Shown: one piece after another, positions 16,747-26,781 of the stretch
Layout: each line of letters starts with the position of its first letter
How positions within the stretch are numbered: the first letter of the stretch is position 1
Notes under the pieces: model-generated
The model's database searches: none
What the model was told of the DNA's origin: nothing
What the model saw: only the letters and a program-made list of their open reading frames with translations
Program-made: the position numbers and the translations under genes
Source of the DNA: Pseudomonas viridiflava
GTDB lineage: Bacteria > Pseudomonadota > Gammaproteobacteria > Pseudomonadales > Pseudomonadaceae
Assembly (NCBI RefSeq): GCF_001642795.1
Contig: NZ_LKEH01000032.1
Coordinates: 1 to 49,523 of the forward strand
Direction of reading: 5' to 3'
Length of the DNA: 49,523 bases

Positions 16747-17679
16747 TCAGGCTTTCTTTTCTTCGATTGCTTTAGCGGGTTCGGCCGCCTGGTCGGTCGG
16801 ATTCTTGATCAGCTCTTTGATTTTTTCGCTCATCGGGAATTCGAGGTTCAGGCCTTTTGGAGGGACCGGAGACTGGAACCACTTGTTGTAGATCGTGTTG
16901 ATATCGCCCGACTTGTAGGTTGCGACGATGGCGTCGTCCACGGCCTTCTTGAACGGTGCATCGCCTTTGCGAACCATGCAGCCGTAGATTTCGTAGGACT
17001 GTGCGGTACCGGTCACTGCCCAGTCATCCGGCTTCTTGGCCTTCGCCATTTCGCCTGCCAGCAGGGCGTCGTCCATCATGAACGCGACGGCGCGGCCCGA
17101 TTCCAGCATCTGGAAGGACTCGCCGTGGTCCTTGGCGGAGATGACGTTCATGCCCATCTGCTTGTCGGCGTTCATGGCCTTCAGGATGCGCTCGGACGTG
17201 GTGCCGGCGGTGGTGACGACGTTCTTGCCTTTCAGGTCATCGAAGTCCTTGTAGCTGGAATCTTTCTTGGACAGCAGACGGGTGCCGACCTCGAAGATGC
17301 CGACCGAGAAATCAACCTGCTGCTGACGCTCGACGTTGTTGGTGGTCGAGCCACATTCCACGTCAACGGTGCCGTTCTGAACCAGCGGGATACGGGTCTG
17401 GGACGTCACCAGGTTGTACTTGACCTTCAGGTCAGGCATGTCCAGTTCTTTCTTGATGCCTTCGACGATCTTCAGCTGGATGTCGTGGGAGTAGCCCATC
17501 GGCACGCCGGAAGCGTCAGCAATGTAGGAGAACGGGATGGAGGCGTCGCGGTGGCCGAGGGTGATGGTGCCGGACTCTTTGATTTTCTTCAGAGTGCCAG
17601 TCAGTTCTGCTGCGAAAACCGGAGTGCTGATCAGAGCGGCAGCGATTGCTGCGCCCAGCAGATGGGGAACGATGCGCAT
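16747..17679 (-). CDS. aatJ: Periplasmic glutamate/aspartate-binding protein
   Basis: A 310-residue GltI-like solute-binding protein. A signal peptide (M-R-I-V-P-H-L-L-G-A-A-I-A-A-A-L, ending V-F-A-A) directs it to the periplasm. The mature protein has the SBP_bac_3 fold with L-G-H-R-D-A-S-I-P-F-S-Y, V-E-C-G-S-T-T-N-N and G-K-N-V-V-T-T-A-G-T-T landmarks that place it with glutamate/aspartate binders. The C-terminal tail after residue 295 is Ala/Glu/Lys rich. First gene of the operon, behind a sigma-54 promoter and an AauR site. Confidence 0.94.
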   Translation of the reverse strand: MRIVPHLLGAAIAAALISTPVFAAELTGTLKKIKESGTITLGHRDASIPFSYIADASGVPMGYSHDIQLKIVEGIKKELDMPDLKVKYNLVTSQTRIPLVQNGTVDVECGSTTNNVERQQQVDFSVGIFEVGTRLLSKKDSSYKDFDDLKGKNVVTTAGTTSERILKAMNADKQMGMNVISAKDHGESFQMLESGRAVAFMMDDALLAGEMAKAKKPDDWAVTGTAQSYEIYGCMVRKGDAPFKKAVDDAIVATYKSGDINTIYNKWFQSPVPPKGLNLEFPMSEKIKELIKNPTDQAAEPAKAIEEKKA

Positions 17680-17805
17680 CGATGAATCCTCGATTTCATT
17701 TTTATTGATAGGACGCCTTGAGGGACATCCACTTCTTTGACGATGGCTTCAACGGCGTCCAGGGTAGACACACGCTAATGTCGAAGCGGTCGATGCAAAG
17801 TGTAG

Positions 17806-17821
17806 AGCATGAGTCGTGCCA
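17806..17821 (-). promoter_or_regulatory. Sigma-54 promoter of the aat operon
   Basis: The minus strand reads TGGCAC-GACTC-ATGCT, matching the -24/-12 consensus TGGCACG-N4-TTGCW at all but one base. Transcription would start about 115 bases before the aatJ ATG. Confidence 0.7.
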
Positions 17822-17928
17822 GGCTTTCGAGGATGGTCAACTGACTGAAATTAAAGGGGTTTTATCTGGTGGCGGTGCGTTGGACGGCAGGGGCTTGTCC
17901 GGGATGCCGAATCTTGCAGCGATGGGTG

Positions 17929-17942
17929 TTCGGAAAACCGAA
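17929..17942 (-). promoter_or_regulatory. AauR enhancer site
   Basis: TTCGGAAAACCGAA is a perfect TTCGG-N4-CCGAA dyad, the sequence reported for AauR binding in pseudomonads. It lies 108 bases upstream of the -24 element, a normal distance for a sigma-54 enhancer. It links the aauSR genes in this window to the aat operon. Confidence 0.75.
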
Positions 17943-18033
17943 TGGACTGGGGCAGAGAGGGGAAGTAATGCGGGAGGATGTGAAGGGCATCATAGGCAGC
18001 GGCGGATGCCGTCAGTATCACTCACATCGAACC

Positions 18034-18117
18034 GTGGGAGGCGGCTTGCCGGCGATGAACGATGACGCGATTTTTCTGATAGACCGCGTTGACTGCATCG
18101 CGGGCAGTTCCCTCCCA
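18034..18117. repeat. REP element with a diverged inverted partner
   Basis: 18034-18057 is identical to the 24-base REP unit found twice near the right end of the window (begins GTGGGAGGCGGC, ends GCCGGCGATG). 18096-18117 is a diverged inverted copy (starts CATCGCGGGC, ends CCTCCCAC). Another short CCTCCCACAG fragment follows at 18167-18176. The block lies between aatJ and the glpD terminator. Confidence 0.75.
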
Positions 18118-18205
18118 CAGGCAAGTGTCTGCTGCGCGACAGCACTACGTCGAAGACGTGGTGTGGCCTCCCACAGAAAACCGGGTTTCTTCCGTGGTCG
18201 TGTGA

Positions 18206-18238
18206 GAAAAGGCGGCTGGTTTGACGCCACAGCCGCCT
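18206..18238 (-). terminator. glpD terminator
   Basis: On the minus strand AGGCGGCTG and CAGCCGCCT form a 9-bp GC stem followed by TTTTC, 45 bases past the glpD stop. A good intrinsic terminator. Confidence 0.8.
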
Positions 18239-18282
18239 ACACAAGTTTTCCGGTCATCGCTCGAACCAAGCGCTGCGACTGA

Positions 18283-19824
18283 TCAGGCCGCTTCGATCGC
18301 CGCCTTGTTGCGTGCAACCGTTTCCAGGTAATTGCTTACCGCTGCCTGTTCTTCCGGCGTAGTGAACAGACCCAGCTTGGTACGGCGCCACAGGATGTCA
18401 TCGATACTGGTGGCCCATTCCTGATCGCACAGGTAATCAACTTCTCGGGCATACAAGCCGCCACCCAGATGTTGACCCATGTCTTCAAGACTCTGCACGC
18501 CTTCCAGCAGGCGCCAGCTGCGGCTGCCGTAGGTAATCGCCCAACGCTTGGCGATCGGGGTTGGCAACCAGGTGTGACGGCGGGTCAGTTCGCCGGCCAG
18601 CGCTTCCGGCGTCGTCATGTCTTCGCCACCCGGCAGTGCGGATGTTGCGGTCCAGCTCGGCTTCATCTGCTTGAAGAACGGTGCCAGTTGCGCCATGGCC
18701 GATTCGGCGAGTTTGCGGTAGGTAGTCAGCTTGCCGCCGAACACCGACAGGATCGGCGCCTCGTCGGCACCACCGGACAGCGACAACGTGTAGTCACGAG
18801 TAATCGCAGACGGGTTGTCGGATTCATCGTTGCACAGCGGGCGGACACCGGAGTAGGTGTGCAGCACGTCGGCGCGGGTCAGTTGCTTCTTGAAGTGATC
18901 GTCGGCCACTTTCAGCACGTAGTCCATCTCACCGTCGGTGATCTCCACCTTGTTCGGATCGCCCTGATACTCACGGTCGGTGGTGCCGACAATAGTGAAG
19001 TGATCCATATACGGGATGGTGAATACGATGCGCTTGTCTTCGTTCTGCAGAATGAATGCATGCTCGCCTTCGTACAGCTTCGGCACGATCAGGTGGCTGC
19101 CCTGGATCAGGCGAATACCGTAGGCCGATTCAAGCTTCAGGTCTTCACGAATGAACTTGGCCACCCACGGACCGGCCGCGTTGACCAACGCCTTGGCATG
19201 AATTGAAAACAGGCTGCCGTCGCTGCGTTCCAGATGCAGGTGCCACAGACCTTTGATGCGACGGGCGCTGACGCAGCGTGTCTGGGTATGAATGTGGGCA
19301 CCGTTTTCACGGGCTGACATGGCATTGAGCACGACCAGGCGGGCGTCGTCGACCCAGCAGTCGGAGTATTCGAAACCACGGGTAATACTGGAATTCAGCG
19401 GGCTGTCGGCGCCGAAACGAATCGTGCGCGAAGCAGGCAACTTCTCACGCTTGCCCAAGTGATCGTAAAGGAACATGCCGGCACGAATCATCCAGGCCGG
19501 ACGCAGGTGCGGGCGGTGCGGCAGGACGAAGCGCATGGGCTTGACGATATGCGGTGCCTTGGCCAGCAGCACTTCACGCTCTGCCAGTGCTTCACGTACC
19601 AGACGGAATTCGTAGTGTTCCAGATAGCGCAGTCCACCGTGGATCAGCTTGCTGCTGGCCGACGAAGTGTGACTGGCAAGGTCGTCTTTCTCACACAGGA
19701 AGACCGACAGGCCACGCCCGGACGCGTCTGCCGCAATGCCGACGCCATTGATGCCACCACCGATTACGGCGATGTCGTAGACCTCGGAAAGAGGGGCGGC
19801 GGATGTCGCGTGGGTCTGGGGCAT
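18283..19824 (-). CDS. glpD: Aerobic glycerol-3-phosphate dehydrogenase
   Basis: A 513-residue FAD flavoprotein that oxidises glycerol-3-phosphate to dihydroxyacetone phosphate at the inner face of the membrane and passes electrons to ubiquinone. The FAD-binding G-G-G-I-N-G-V-G-I-A motif is near residue 22, followed by S-S-K-L-I-H-G-G-L-R-Y-L-E. Y-S-G-V-R-P-L and G-G-K-L-T-T-Y-R mark the distal FAD region. ATG at 19824 is chosen because GGAGG precedes it; an upstream frame extension has no such site. It is separated from glpR by 549 bases with repeats and its own operators. Confidence 0.95.
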   Translation of the reverse strand: MPQTHATSAAPLSEVYDIAVIGGGINGVGIAADASGRGLSVFLCEKDDLASHTSSASSKLIHGGLRYLEHYEFRLVREALAEREVLLAKAPHIVKPMRFVLPHRPHLRPAWMIRAGMFLYDHLGKREKLPASRTIRFGADSPLNSSITRGFEYSDCWVDDARLVVLNAMSARENGAHIHTQTRCVSARRIKGLWHLHLERSDGSLFSIHAKALVNAAGPWVAKFIREDLKLESAYGIRLIQGSHLIVPKLYEGEHAFILQNEDKRIVFTIPYMDHFTIVGTTDREYQGDPNKVEITDGEMDYVLKVADDHFKKQLTRADVLHTYSGVRPLCNDESDNPSAITRDYTLSLSGGADEAPILSVFGGKLTTYRKLAESAMAQLAPFFKQMKPSWTATSALPGGEDMTTPEALAGELTRRHTWLPTPIAKRWAITYGSRSWRLLEGVQSLEDMGQHLGGGLYAREVDYLCDQEWATSIDDILWRRTKLGLFTTPEEQAAVSNYLETVARNKAAIEAA

Positions 19825-19869
19825 TGTTGGCCTCCTGAAGGATGCTTGAGCTGTGCTCGAAAGGCGAAT

Positions 19870-19885
19870 CTGAACATTAATGTTC
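19870..19885. promoter_or_regulatory. Perfect 16-bp palindrome in the glpD leader
   Basis: TGAACATTAATGTTCA lies 46 bases before the glpD ATG. Further ATGTTC/GAACAT-like words follow (AATGTTCACTTTCGAAAAT at 19878-19896, ATGAACAT near 19972). The words resemble the ATGTTCG half-sites of GlpR operators, so GlpR repression of glpD is the likely reading. Confidence 0.55.
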
Positions 19886-20049
19886 ACTTTCGAAAATCAT
19901 AGCTCAATAAAAATCCCCTCGCCAGCGACTATTGATTGAAATTACTGATGATGAACGTAGAAAAGAACAAATATGAACATTGTAGGACGGGATGGGTGGC
20001 AGTCATGGATCGGCGATCATCGCTGCGAGCGGCGGGGTAGAGAGCTCGC

Positions 20050-20315
20050 GAGTCAGTCGCCTTGGGCACGATCGGTCATCGTGCTTACACTGATCGTTCC
20101 GCACGCTCCGCGTGGGAATGCCTCTAAGGACGCTCCGCGTCCAGCGGTGGTGGGTCAGAAAAGTCTCTTGCGCCTGACTCAATGGGACGCGGAGCGTCCC
20201 GGGCTGCATGCCCACGCGGCGATGGGCACGATCAGTGTGGAGGCGGAACACGCTGCGCAAATGATCGTTCCCACGCTCTGCGTGGTAACGCCGCCCAGGA
20301 CGCTCCGCGTCCGCT
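20050..20315. repeat. Cluster of short palindromic repeats between glpD and glpR
   Basis: The block contains two copies of a GATCGTTCC(C/G)CACGCTC-type element (about 20092-20115 and 20263-20285) whose core is ACGC-TC(C/T)-GCGT. It also holds three GGACGC-3-GCGTCC palindromes (20128-20142, 20184-20200 inverted, 20298-20312). The same element recurs at the right edge of the window (49501-49523). It is a dispersed REP-like family distinct from the GTGGGAGGCGGC type. No gene is seen in 19825-20373. Confidence 0.7.
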
Positions 20316-20373
20316 CTCGATGTGACGCAGGGCCTCACGGGATACACGCCGCCGATCAGGTCAGGTTGCGTGC

Positions 20374-21129
20374 TCACACCACCTCAAGCCGAATCTTGTG
20401 CTGGTTCAGCAACTGCTGCAGTGCTGGCACAGGTGGTTCATCAGTGACCAGACAGTCGATAAGGGTGATCGGCCCGAGCCTGACCATCGCGTTGCGTCCG
20501 AACTTGCTGGAGTCGGCTGCCAGCAACACCTTGCGTGCATTGGCGATGATCGCCTGCGACACGCGGACTTCCTGATAATCGAAATCCAGCAGACTGCCGT
20601 CCTCGTCGATACCGCTGATGCCGACCAGCGCGAAATCGACCTTGAACTGCGAGATGAAGTCGACACTGGCCTGGCCCACCACGCCGCCGTCACGGCGCAC
20701 ATTGCCGCCTGCCAGCAGCACTTCGAAATCATCCTTGGCGCTCAGGATCGATGCGACATGCAGGTTGTTGGTGATGATTTTCAGGTTGTTGTGATTGAGC
20801 AGGGCGCGAGCGATGGATTCGGTGGTGGTGCCGATATTGATGAACAGCGAGGCGTTGTCGGGAATTTGCGCTGCGATGGCTTCAGCAATCCGCTGCTTTT
20901 CATCGCGCATCTGATCCGCACGCATGGCGTAGGCGGTGTTTTCGATGCTGGAGTCATAGGCCGCGCCGCCGTGGTAGCGACGCAGCAGGTTCATTTCCGC
21001 AAGCTGGTTGATGTCTCGACGGATGGTTTGCGGGGTCACGACGAACAGCGTCGCCATTTCATCGATGCTGACGTAGCCGCGATCACGGACCAGTTCGAGG
21101 ATCTGTTGTTGGCGGGGAGGCAGGTTCAT
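20374..21129 (-). CDS. glpR: DeoR-family glycerol regulon repressor
   Basis: A 251-residue repressor. The DeoR helix-turn-helix is at residues 6-45 (R-Q-Q-Q-I-L-E-L-V-R-D-R-G-Y-V-S, then T-P-Q-T-I-R-R-D-I-N-Q-L). The effector domain has the phosphosugar-isomerase-like I-G-T-T-T-E-S-I-A-R-A-L motif that binds glycerol-3-phosphate. ATG 21129 follows AGGA and fits the family N-terminus MNLPPRQQQIL. It lies between glpK and glpD and probably represses both arms of the cluster. Confidence 0.93.
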   Translation of the reverse strand: MNLPPRQQQILELVRDRGYVSIDEMATLFVVTPQTIRRDINQLAEMNLLRRYHGGAAYDSSIENTAYAMRADQMRDEKQRIAEAIAAQIPDNASLFINIGTTTESIARALLNHNNLKIITNNLHVASILSAKDDFEVLLAGGNVRRDGGVVGQASVDFISQFKVDFALVGISGIDEDGSLLDFDYQEVRVSQAIIANARKVLLAADSSKFGRNAMVRLGPITLIDCLVTDEPPVPALQQLLNQHKIRLEVV

Positions 21130-21227
21130 TGTTTTTCCTTGGGCGCCCACTGCAAATGGCGCCCATCATGCCGCAGGGACATGGGCTCTGTCAGCCGGAA
21201 ATCCTGCTCCTCGCCAGACCGGCAGGC

Positions 21228-22733
21228 TTACTCCTCGTTTTCGTGCGGTTCCCAGTCACGGGTGCGGGCCACGGCTTTTTGCCAGCCGGCGTACAGCTTC
21301 TCTTTATGGGCTTCTTCGCACAGTGGTTCGAAAACGCGCTCGATCACAGCCTTGTTGCGCAACTCGTCCAGGCTGCTCCAGAAACCGATGGCCAGACCCG
21401 CCAGGAACGCGGCGCCCAGTGCAGTCGTTTCGCGCATCTGAGGACGTTCTACATGAGTACCCAGGATGTCTGCCTGGAACTGCATGAGGAAGTTGTTGGC
21501 CACCGCGCCGCCGTCCACACGCAGGGATTTGAGGCGTTCGCCGGAATCCTGCTGCATGGCGTCCAGTACGTCACGGGTCTGGTAGGCGATGGATTCCAGC
21601 GCCGCACGGATGATGTGATCGACTTTCACGCCGCGGGTCAGGCCGAACAGCGCGCCACGTGCATACGGGTCCCAGTAGGGTGCGCCCAGACCGGTAAAGG
21701 CCGGCACCAGGTAAACGCCGTTGCTGTCCTTGACCTTGCTGGCGAAGTATTCGGTGTCCAGCGCGTCATTGATGATCTTCAATTCGTCACGCAGCCACTG
21801 CACGGTCGAGCCGCCGTTGAATACGGCACCTTCCAGCGCATAGGCCACTTCGCCACGCGGGCCGCAGCCGATGGTGGTGAGCATGCCGTGAGCCGATTTC
21901 ACTGCTTTCTTGCCGGTGTTCATCAGCAGGAAACAGCCGGTGCCGTAGGTGTTTTTCGCCTGACCCGGCTCGACGCACATCTGGCCGAACAGTGCTGCCT
22001 GCTGGTCGCCCGCGATGCCGGCAATCGGGATGCCGCTCTTGCTGTGGCCGTAGACCTCGGACGAGGCTTTGACCTCGGGCAGGATCTCGCGCGGGATATC
22101 CAGCACGTCGAGCATGCGCTGATCCCATTCCAGGGTATGAATGTTGAACAGCATGGTGCGCGAAGCGTTGGTGTAGTCGGTGACGTGAACCTTGCCGCCG
22201 GTGAATTTCCAGATCAGCCAGGTATCGATGGTGCCGAACATCAGCTCACCCTTGCGGGCGCGCTCGCGGCTGCCTTCGACGTTGTCCAGGATCCACTTGA
22301 CCTTGGAACCGGAGAAGTACGGGTCGATGACCAGACCAGTAGTGTCTTTGATGTATTCCTCAAGGCCGTCGCGCTTGAGCTGCTGGCAGATTTCAGTGCT
22401 GCGGCGGCATTGCCAGACGATTGCGTTGTAGATCGGGCGGCCTGTGTCACGCTCCCAGATCACGGTGGTTTCGCGCTGGTTGGTGATACCGATAGCGGCA
22501 ATCTGGTTGTGGTGCAGATCGGCCTGGGCCAGCGCCTTGGTCATGCACGCGGTCTGGGTGGCGAAGATTTCCATCGGGTCATGCTCGACCCAGCCAGCCT
22601 GCGGATAATGCTGGACGAATTCGCTTTGGGCAGTGCTCACCACATTGGCATCGCGGTCGAAGATGATGGCCCGCGAGCTGGTGGTGCCCTGATCAAGGGC
22701 AATGATGTAGTTCTTGTTCTGTGTGTCAGTCAT
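21228..22733 (-). CDS. glpK: Glycerol kinase
   Basis: A 501-residue FGGY-family kinase that converts glycerol to glycerol-3-phosphate with ATP, trapping the substrate brought in by GlpF. The N-terminal A-L-D-Q-G-T-T-S-S-R-A phosphate loop is complete, as are G-I-T-N-Q-R-E-T, F-S-G-S-K-V-K-W-I-L and the G-G-S-T-V-Q-W-L-R-D C-terminal region. Length is normal. It begins 30 bases after the glpF stop and is surely cotranscribed. Confidence 0.96.
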   Translation of the reverse strand: MTDTQNKNYIIALDQGTTSSRAIIFDRDANVVSTAQSEFVQHYPQAGWVEHDPMEIFATQTACMTKALAQADLHHNQIAAIGITNQRETTVIWERDTGRPIYNAIVWQCRRSTEICQQLKRDGLEEYIKDTTGLVIDPYFSGSKVKWILDNVEGSRERARKGELMFGTIDTWLIWKFTGGKVHVTDYTNASRTMLFNIHTLEWDQRMLDVLDIPREILPEVKASSEVYGHSKSGIPIAGIAGDQQAALFGQMCVEPGQAKNTYGTGCFLLMNTGKKAVKSAHGMLTTIGCGPRGEVAYALEGAVFNGGSTVQWLRDELKIINDALDTEYFASKVKDSNGVYLVPAFTGLGAPYWDPYARGALFGLTRGVKVDHIIRAALESIAYQTRDVLDAMQQDSGERLKSLRVDGGAVANNFLMQFQADILGTHVERPQMRETTALGAAFLAGLAIGFWSSLDELRNKAVIERVFEPLCEEAHKEKLYAGWQKAVARTRDWEPHENEE

Positions 22734-22763
22734 GTCGATTGCCTTGCGTTATTGGGGTGGAAT

Positions 22764-23633
22764 TCAAGATGACGCTTGAGCCTTGCCGCGAACCGCGCTG
22801 GTGTCTTTTTTGAGGTCTTTTTCGTTTGCAACAAGGTCGGCGCCGGGCAGATGACGCGCAATCAGCATGCGGTAGCCGGCGGCGCCGAGGCAGGCACCCA
22901 GAATGGGCGCAAAAATCGGAACCAGGAAATAAGGTATGTCACGACCGCCGGTGAATGCTATCTCACCCCAGCCAGCAATGAACGTCATCATTTTCGGGCC
23001 GAAGTCGCGAGCAGGATTCATCGCAAACCCGGTCAGCGGACCCATGGCGCTGCCGATTACCGCGACCAGCAGCCCGATCAGCAGAGGCGCCAGTGCGCCG
23101 CGCGGCAGGCCGTTGTTGTCATCGCCCAGCGCCATGATCACGCCCATCAGAATGGTGGTGATGACCATCTCGACCAGGAAGGCCTGACCCACGGAAATGG
23201 CAGGGTTGGGGTAGGTGGAGAACACCGATGCCAGTTCAAGACTCTGTTCGGTACCACGAATGATGTGGTGCGCATGTTCGAAGTCGAAAAAGAGGCTGAC
23301 GTACAGAAGGTACACAAGGCCTGCGCCGCAGAACGCACCGGCAATCTGGGAAGCGATATAAAAAGGCAGTTTTCGTTTTTCGAAACCGGCAAACAGACTC
23401 AGCGCAATGCTGACCGCCGGGTTGAGGTGTGCGCCGGAAATACCTGCGCTGAGGTAGATGCCCATGCTGACGGCCATCCCCCAGATGATGCAGATTTCCC
23501 AAAGTCCGAAAGAAGCACCCGCGACCTTGAGCGCTGCAACGCATCCGGTCCCGAAAAAAATCATCAGGGCTGTGCCCAGGAATTCAGCAGTACATTGTGC
23601 GGAAAGCGTCGGTTGTCGGGTTGCAATGGTCAT
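22764..23633 (-). CDS. glpF: Glycerol uptake facilitator
   Basis: A 289-residue aquaglyceroporin with six membrane helices and the two pore half-helices H-L-N-P-A-V-S and M-N-P-A-R-D-F-G. The Asp after the second NPA-R is typical of glycerol rather than water channels. The C-terminal tail of about 30 residues (A-D-L-V-A-N-E-K-D-L-K-K) is polar and unconserved. First gene of glpFKRD, preceded by a GlpR-like operator. Confidence 0.95.
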   Translation of the reverse strand: MTIATRQPTLSAQCTAEFLGTALMIFFGTGCVAALKVAGASFGLWEICIIWGMAVSMGIYLSAGISGAHLNPAVSIALSLFAGFEKRKLPFYIASQIAGAFCGAGLVYLLYVSLFFDFEHAHHIIRGTEQSLELASVFSTYPNPAISVGQAFLVEMVITTILMGVIMALGDDNNGLPRGALAPLLIGLLVAVIGSAMGPLTGFAMNPARDFGPKMMTFIAGWGEIAFTGGRDIPYFLVPIFAPILGACLGAAGYRMLIARHLPGADLVANEKDLKKDTSAVRGKAQASS

Positions 23634-23758
23634 GAATACCTCATTTTTGTTTTTGTCGCGGCACCGTATGCAGACACGGATGCTCGTTATTGCGGCGTGT
23701 CAGGATTCGTCGGAATGCTGGTCACGGGTGCGAGTTATACCGAAAAACAGCGTTCGTT

Positions 23759-23780
23759 AATATTCGTAAACGAAAAAATA
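23759..23780 (-). promoter_or_regulatory. GlpR-like operator of glpF
   Basis: AATATTCGTAAACGAAAAAA (from 23759) contains the dyad TTCGT-AA-ACGAA (23763-23774) and fits the WATKTTCGWW-WWCGAAMATW-type GlpR consensus known from E. coli. It lies about 130 bases upstream of glpF. Confidence 0.55.
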
Positions 23781-23879
23781 TAGACAAGAAAGAACCCTGT
23801 CAAAGGTCGGAACTGAACGGTCACTGAAAAATATCACGGTCAGGTCTTAGTTTGTTTCTGCATGTTTTGTAGGAAAAGT

Positions 23880-23905
23880 CTTGATGGTTTTAAATAGCCA
23901 TCAAG
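23880..23905. other. Hairpin between glpF and ybaK
   Basis: CTTGATGG and CCATCAAG form a perfect 8-bp stem with a 10-base AT loop, 81 bases before ybaK. The rest of the 352-base gap holds the glpF control region and one copy of the TTTTGTAGGAA word (23865-23875). No gene is seen there. Confidence 0.45.
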
Positions 23906-23985
23906 GTTGCAGCCTTTATGGATCAAGGCGCTTCCCGATTATTTGGCTTAAAGTAGCGCTCACCTTGATCTGTCCGGAGTGATGA

Positions 23986-24456
23986 ATGACCCCCGCGTTG
24001 GATTTATTGAAAAAAGTTCGGGCCGAACACCGCATCCACAGCTACGAACACGATCCCAAGGCGGCATCGTATGGTCTGGAGGCGGCTGAAAAGCTCGGTC
24101 TGGAACCAGCGCGCGTGTTCAAGACGCTGCTGGCCAGTACCGAAAAGGGTGAGTTGCTGGTCGCCGTGGTGCCGGTCGTCGGAACGCTGGACCTGAAGGC
24201 GCTGGCTCACGCTGCAGGTGCCAAGAAAACCGAGATGGCCGACCCTGCCGCAGCGCAGCGCTCGACCGGTTATCTGCTGGGAGGTATCAGTCCGCTGGGT
24301 CAGAAAAAGCGCTTGCGCACGTTCATCGACGAAACGGCTACACCCTTCGAGACCATTTTTGTCAGCGCGGGTAGGAGAGGGCTGGAAGTGGAGCTTTCGG
24401 CGCAGGTGCTGGCGGCTCACACCAGCGCGACCTTCGCTGCTATCGGCCGTGAATGA
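23986..24456 (+). CDS. ybaK: Cys-tRNA(Pro)/Cys-tRNA(Cys) deacylase
   Basis: A 156-residue YbaK-family editing protein that hydrolyses Cys-tRNA(Pro) formed by mistake by prolyl-tRNA synthetase. The conserved lysine is in the R-V-F-K-T-L-L strand, and the family end motif G-I-S-P-L-G-Q-K-K-R-L is clear. Monocistronic, convergent with the ABC ATPase gene; the two stops are 9 bases apart. Confidence 0.92.
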   Translation: MTPALDLLKKVRAEHRIHSYEHDPKAASYGLEAAEKLGLEPARVFKTLLASTEKGELLVAVVPVVGTLDLKALAHAAGAKKTEMADPAAAQRSTGYLLGGISPLGQKKRLRTFIDETATPFETIFVSAGRRGLEVELSAQVLAAHTSATFAAIGRE

Positions 24457-24465
24457 TGCAGTGAC

Positions 24466-25538
<1,073 letters not shown>

Positions 25539-25542
<4 letters not shown>

Positions 25543-26459
25543 GCCGGCTGACAGGACGGCGCGACGAGAAATTCCAGCAGCGCCTTCTGCGCATGCAGAC
25601 GGTTTTCCGCCTGATCCCACGCCACCGAGCGCTGATCGTCCAGCAGATCGACGCTGATTTCCTCACCCCGGTGAGCTGGCAGGCAATGCATGAACAGTAC
25701 GTCTTTATCAGCCAGGTCGAGCAGCGCGCGCGTTACCTGGAACGGTGCGAACAGGGCCATGCGCTTGGCGGTTTCCTCTTCCTGGCCCATTGAGGTCCAG
25801 ACATCGGTGCTCACCAGATGCGCGCCTTCGACCGCTGCCTTCGGGTCACGAACAATCGTCACGCGATCCCCGGCCAGGGTCATGAATTCGGGATTGGGCT
25901 CGTAACCCAGCGGGCAGGCAACGCGCAAATGGAAGTCGAACCGGATCGCCGCTTCTATATAGCTGTTGCACATGTTGTTGCCGTCACCGATCCACGCCAC
26001 GGTCTTGCCCTTGATCGAGCCACGATGCTCAAGAAAGGTCTGCATGTCGGCCAGCAGCTGGCACGGGTGCAGATCATCGGACAGACCGTTGATCACCGGC
26101 ACACGGGAATTGGCAGCGAACTCGACCAGATTGCTGTGGGCATAGGTACGGATCATGACCGCGTCGAGCATGCGGGACATGACCTTTGCGCTGTCGGCAA
26201 TCGGCTCACCACGGCCCAGTTGTGTGTCGCGGTGGGATAAAAAGATGGCTTGGCCGCCCAGCTGGATCATGCCGGCTTCGAAGGAAAGACGGGTACGTGT
26301 CGAGGATTTTTCAAAAATCATCCCCAGTACCCGGTTCTTCAGGGGTTCAAAAAGCACGCCGCGATTTCGCAGGTCTTTGAGCTCTACGCCACGACGGATC
26401 AAGCCCAGCAGTTCGTCTGGGGTGTAATCCATCATCGAGAGAAAGTGCCTGGCGTTCAT
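25539..26459 (-). CDS. argF: Ornithine carbamoyltransferase, anabolic
   Basis: A 306-residue enzyme that forms citrulline from ornithine and carbamoyl phosphate in arginine synthesis. The carbamoyl phosphate site S-T-R-T-R is near residue 53, with H-P-C-Q near 130 and F-M-H-C-L-P-A-H-R near 265. Anabolic class by length and context. An ArgR-type site overlaps its promoter; argG, the next step of the pathway, is in the same window with its own ArgR array. Confidence 0.96.
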
Positions 26460-26573
26460 GATTAACTACCTTTTTTGCAACAGACCGCAGTGTTTCAAAG
26501 CCGGGTTTTATCGAGAAAACGGGCAAGCACTGCGGCGAAAGCCGCGCGAGGCGACGAATAAGAGAGGCGCGAT

Positions 26574-26601
26574 AGTATAAAAAAATGTCGCGTCTTACCA
26601 A
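26574..26601 (-). promoter_or_regulatory. argF promoter overlapped by an ArgR half-site
   Basis: On the minus strand TTGGTA (26601-26596), a 16-base spacer and TATACT (26579-26574) form a good sigma-70 promoter. On the plus strand TGTCGC-N8-AA (26586-26601) matches the P. aeruginosa ArgR half-site exactly and covers the spacer and the -35. Repression by ArgR with arginine is the natural reading. Confidence 0.6.
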
Positions 26602-26752
26602 TAGCATGCTTTATTTTGGATAGCGGTGTGAATCGGGGTGCCGCGCTTCAGCCTTTATATTAATCCTGCATCGCGCTGAAAACGGACTACGCTGGAGCAG
26701 GCCTTTAGCCATCGCTTCGCTATCCAAAGGCAGCATTTGTACACTGCCCAAA

Positions 26753-26781
26753 GCGGGATTGGCAATTAGTACCAATCCTGC
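26753..26781. repeat. Inverted repeat in the argF divergent gap
   Basis: GCGGGATTGG (26753-26762) and CCAATCCTGC (26772-26781) form a 10-bp stem with one G-T pair around a 9-base loop. It lies midway in the 438-base gap between argF and the 97-residue gene. Function unknown; an operator or small RNA structure is possible. Nothing else is seen in the gap beyond the argF promoter. Confidence 0.4.

Noticed and set aside
21129..22772. 547-residue open frame antisense to glpK
   Set aside because: It is a shadow of glpK, which has all kinase motifs; the antisense frame has no ribosome-binding site and no recognisable domain.
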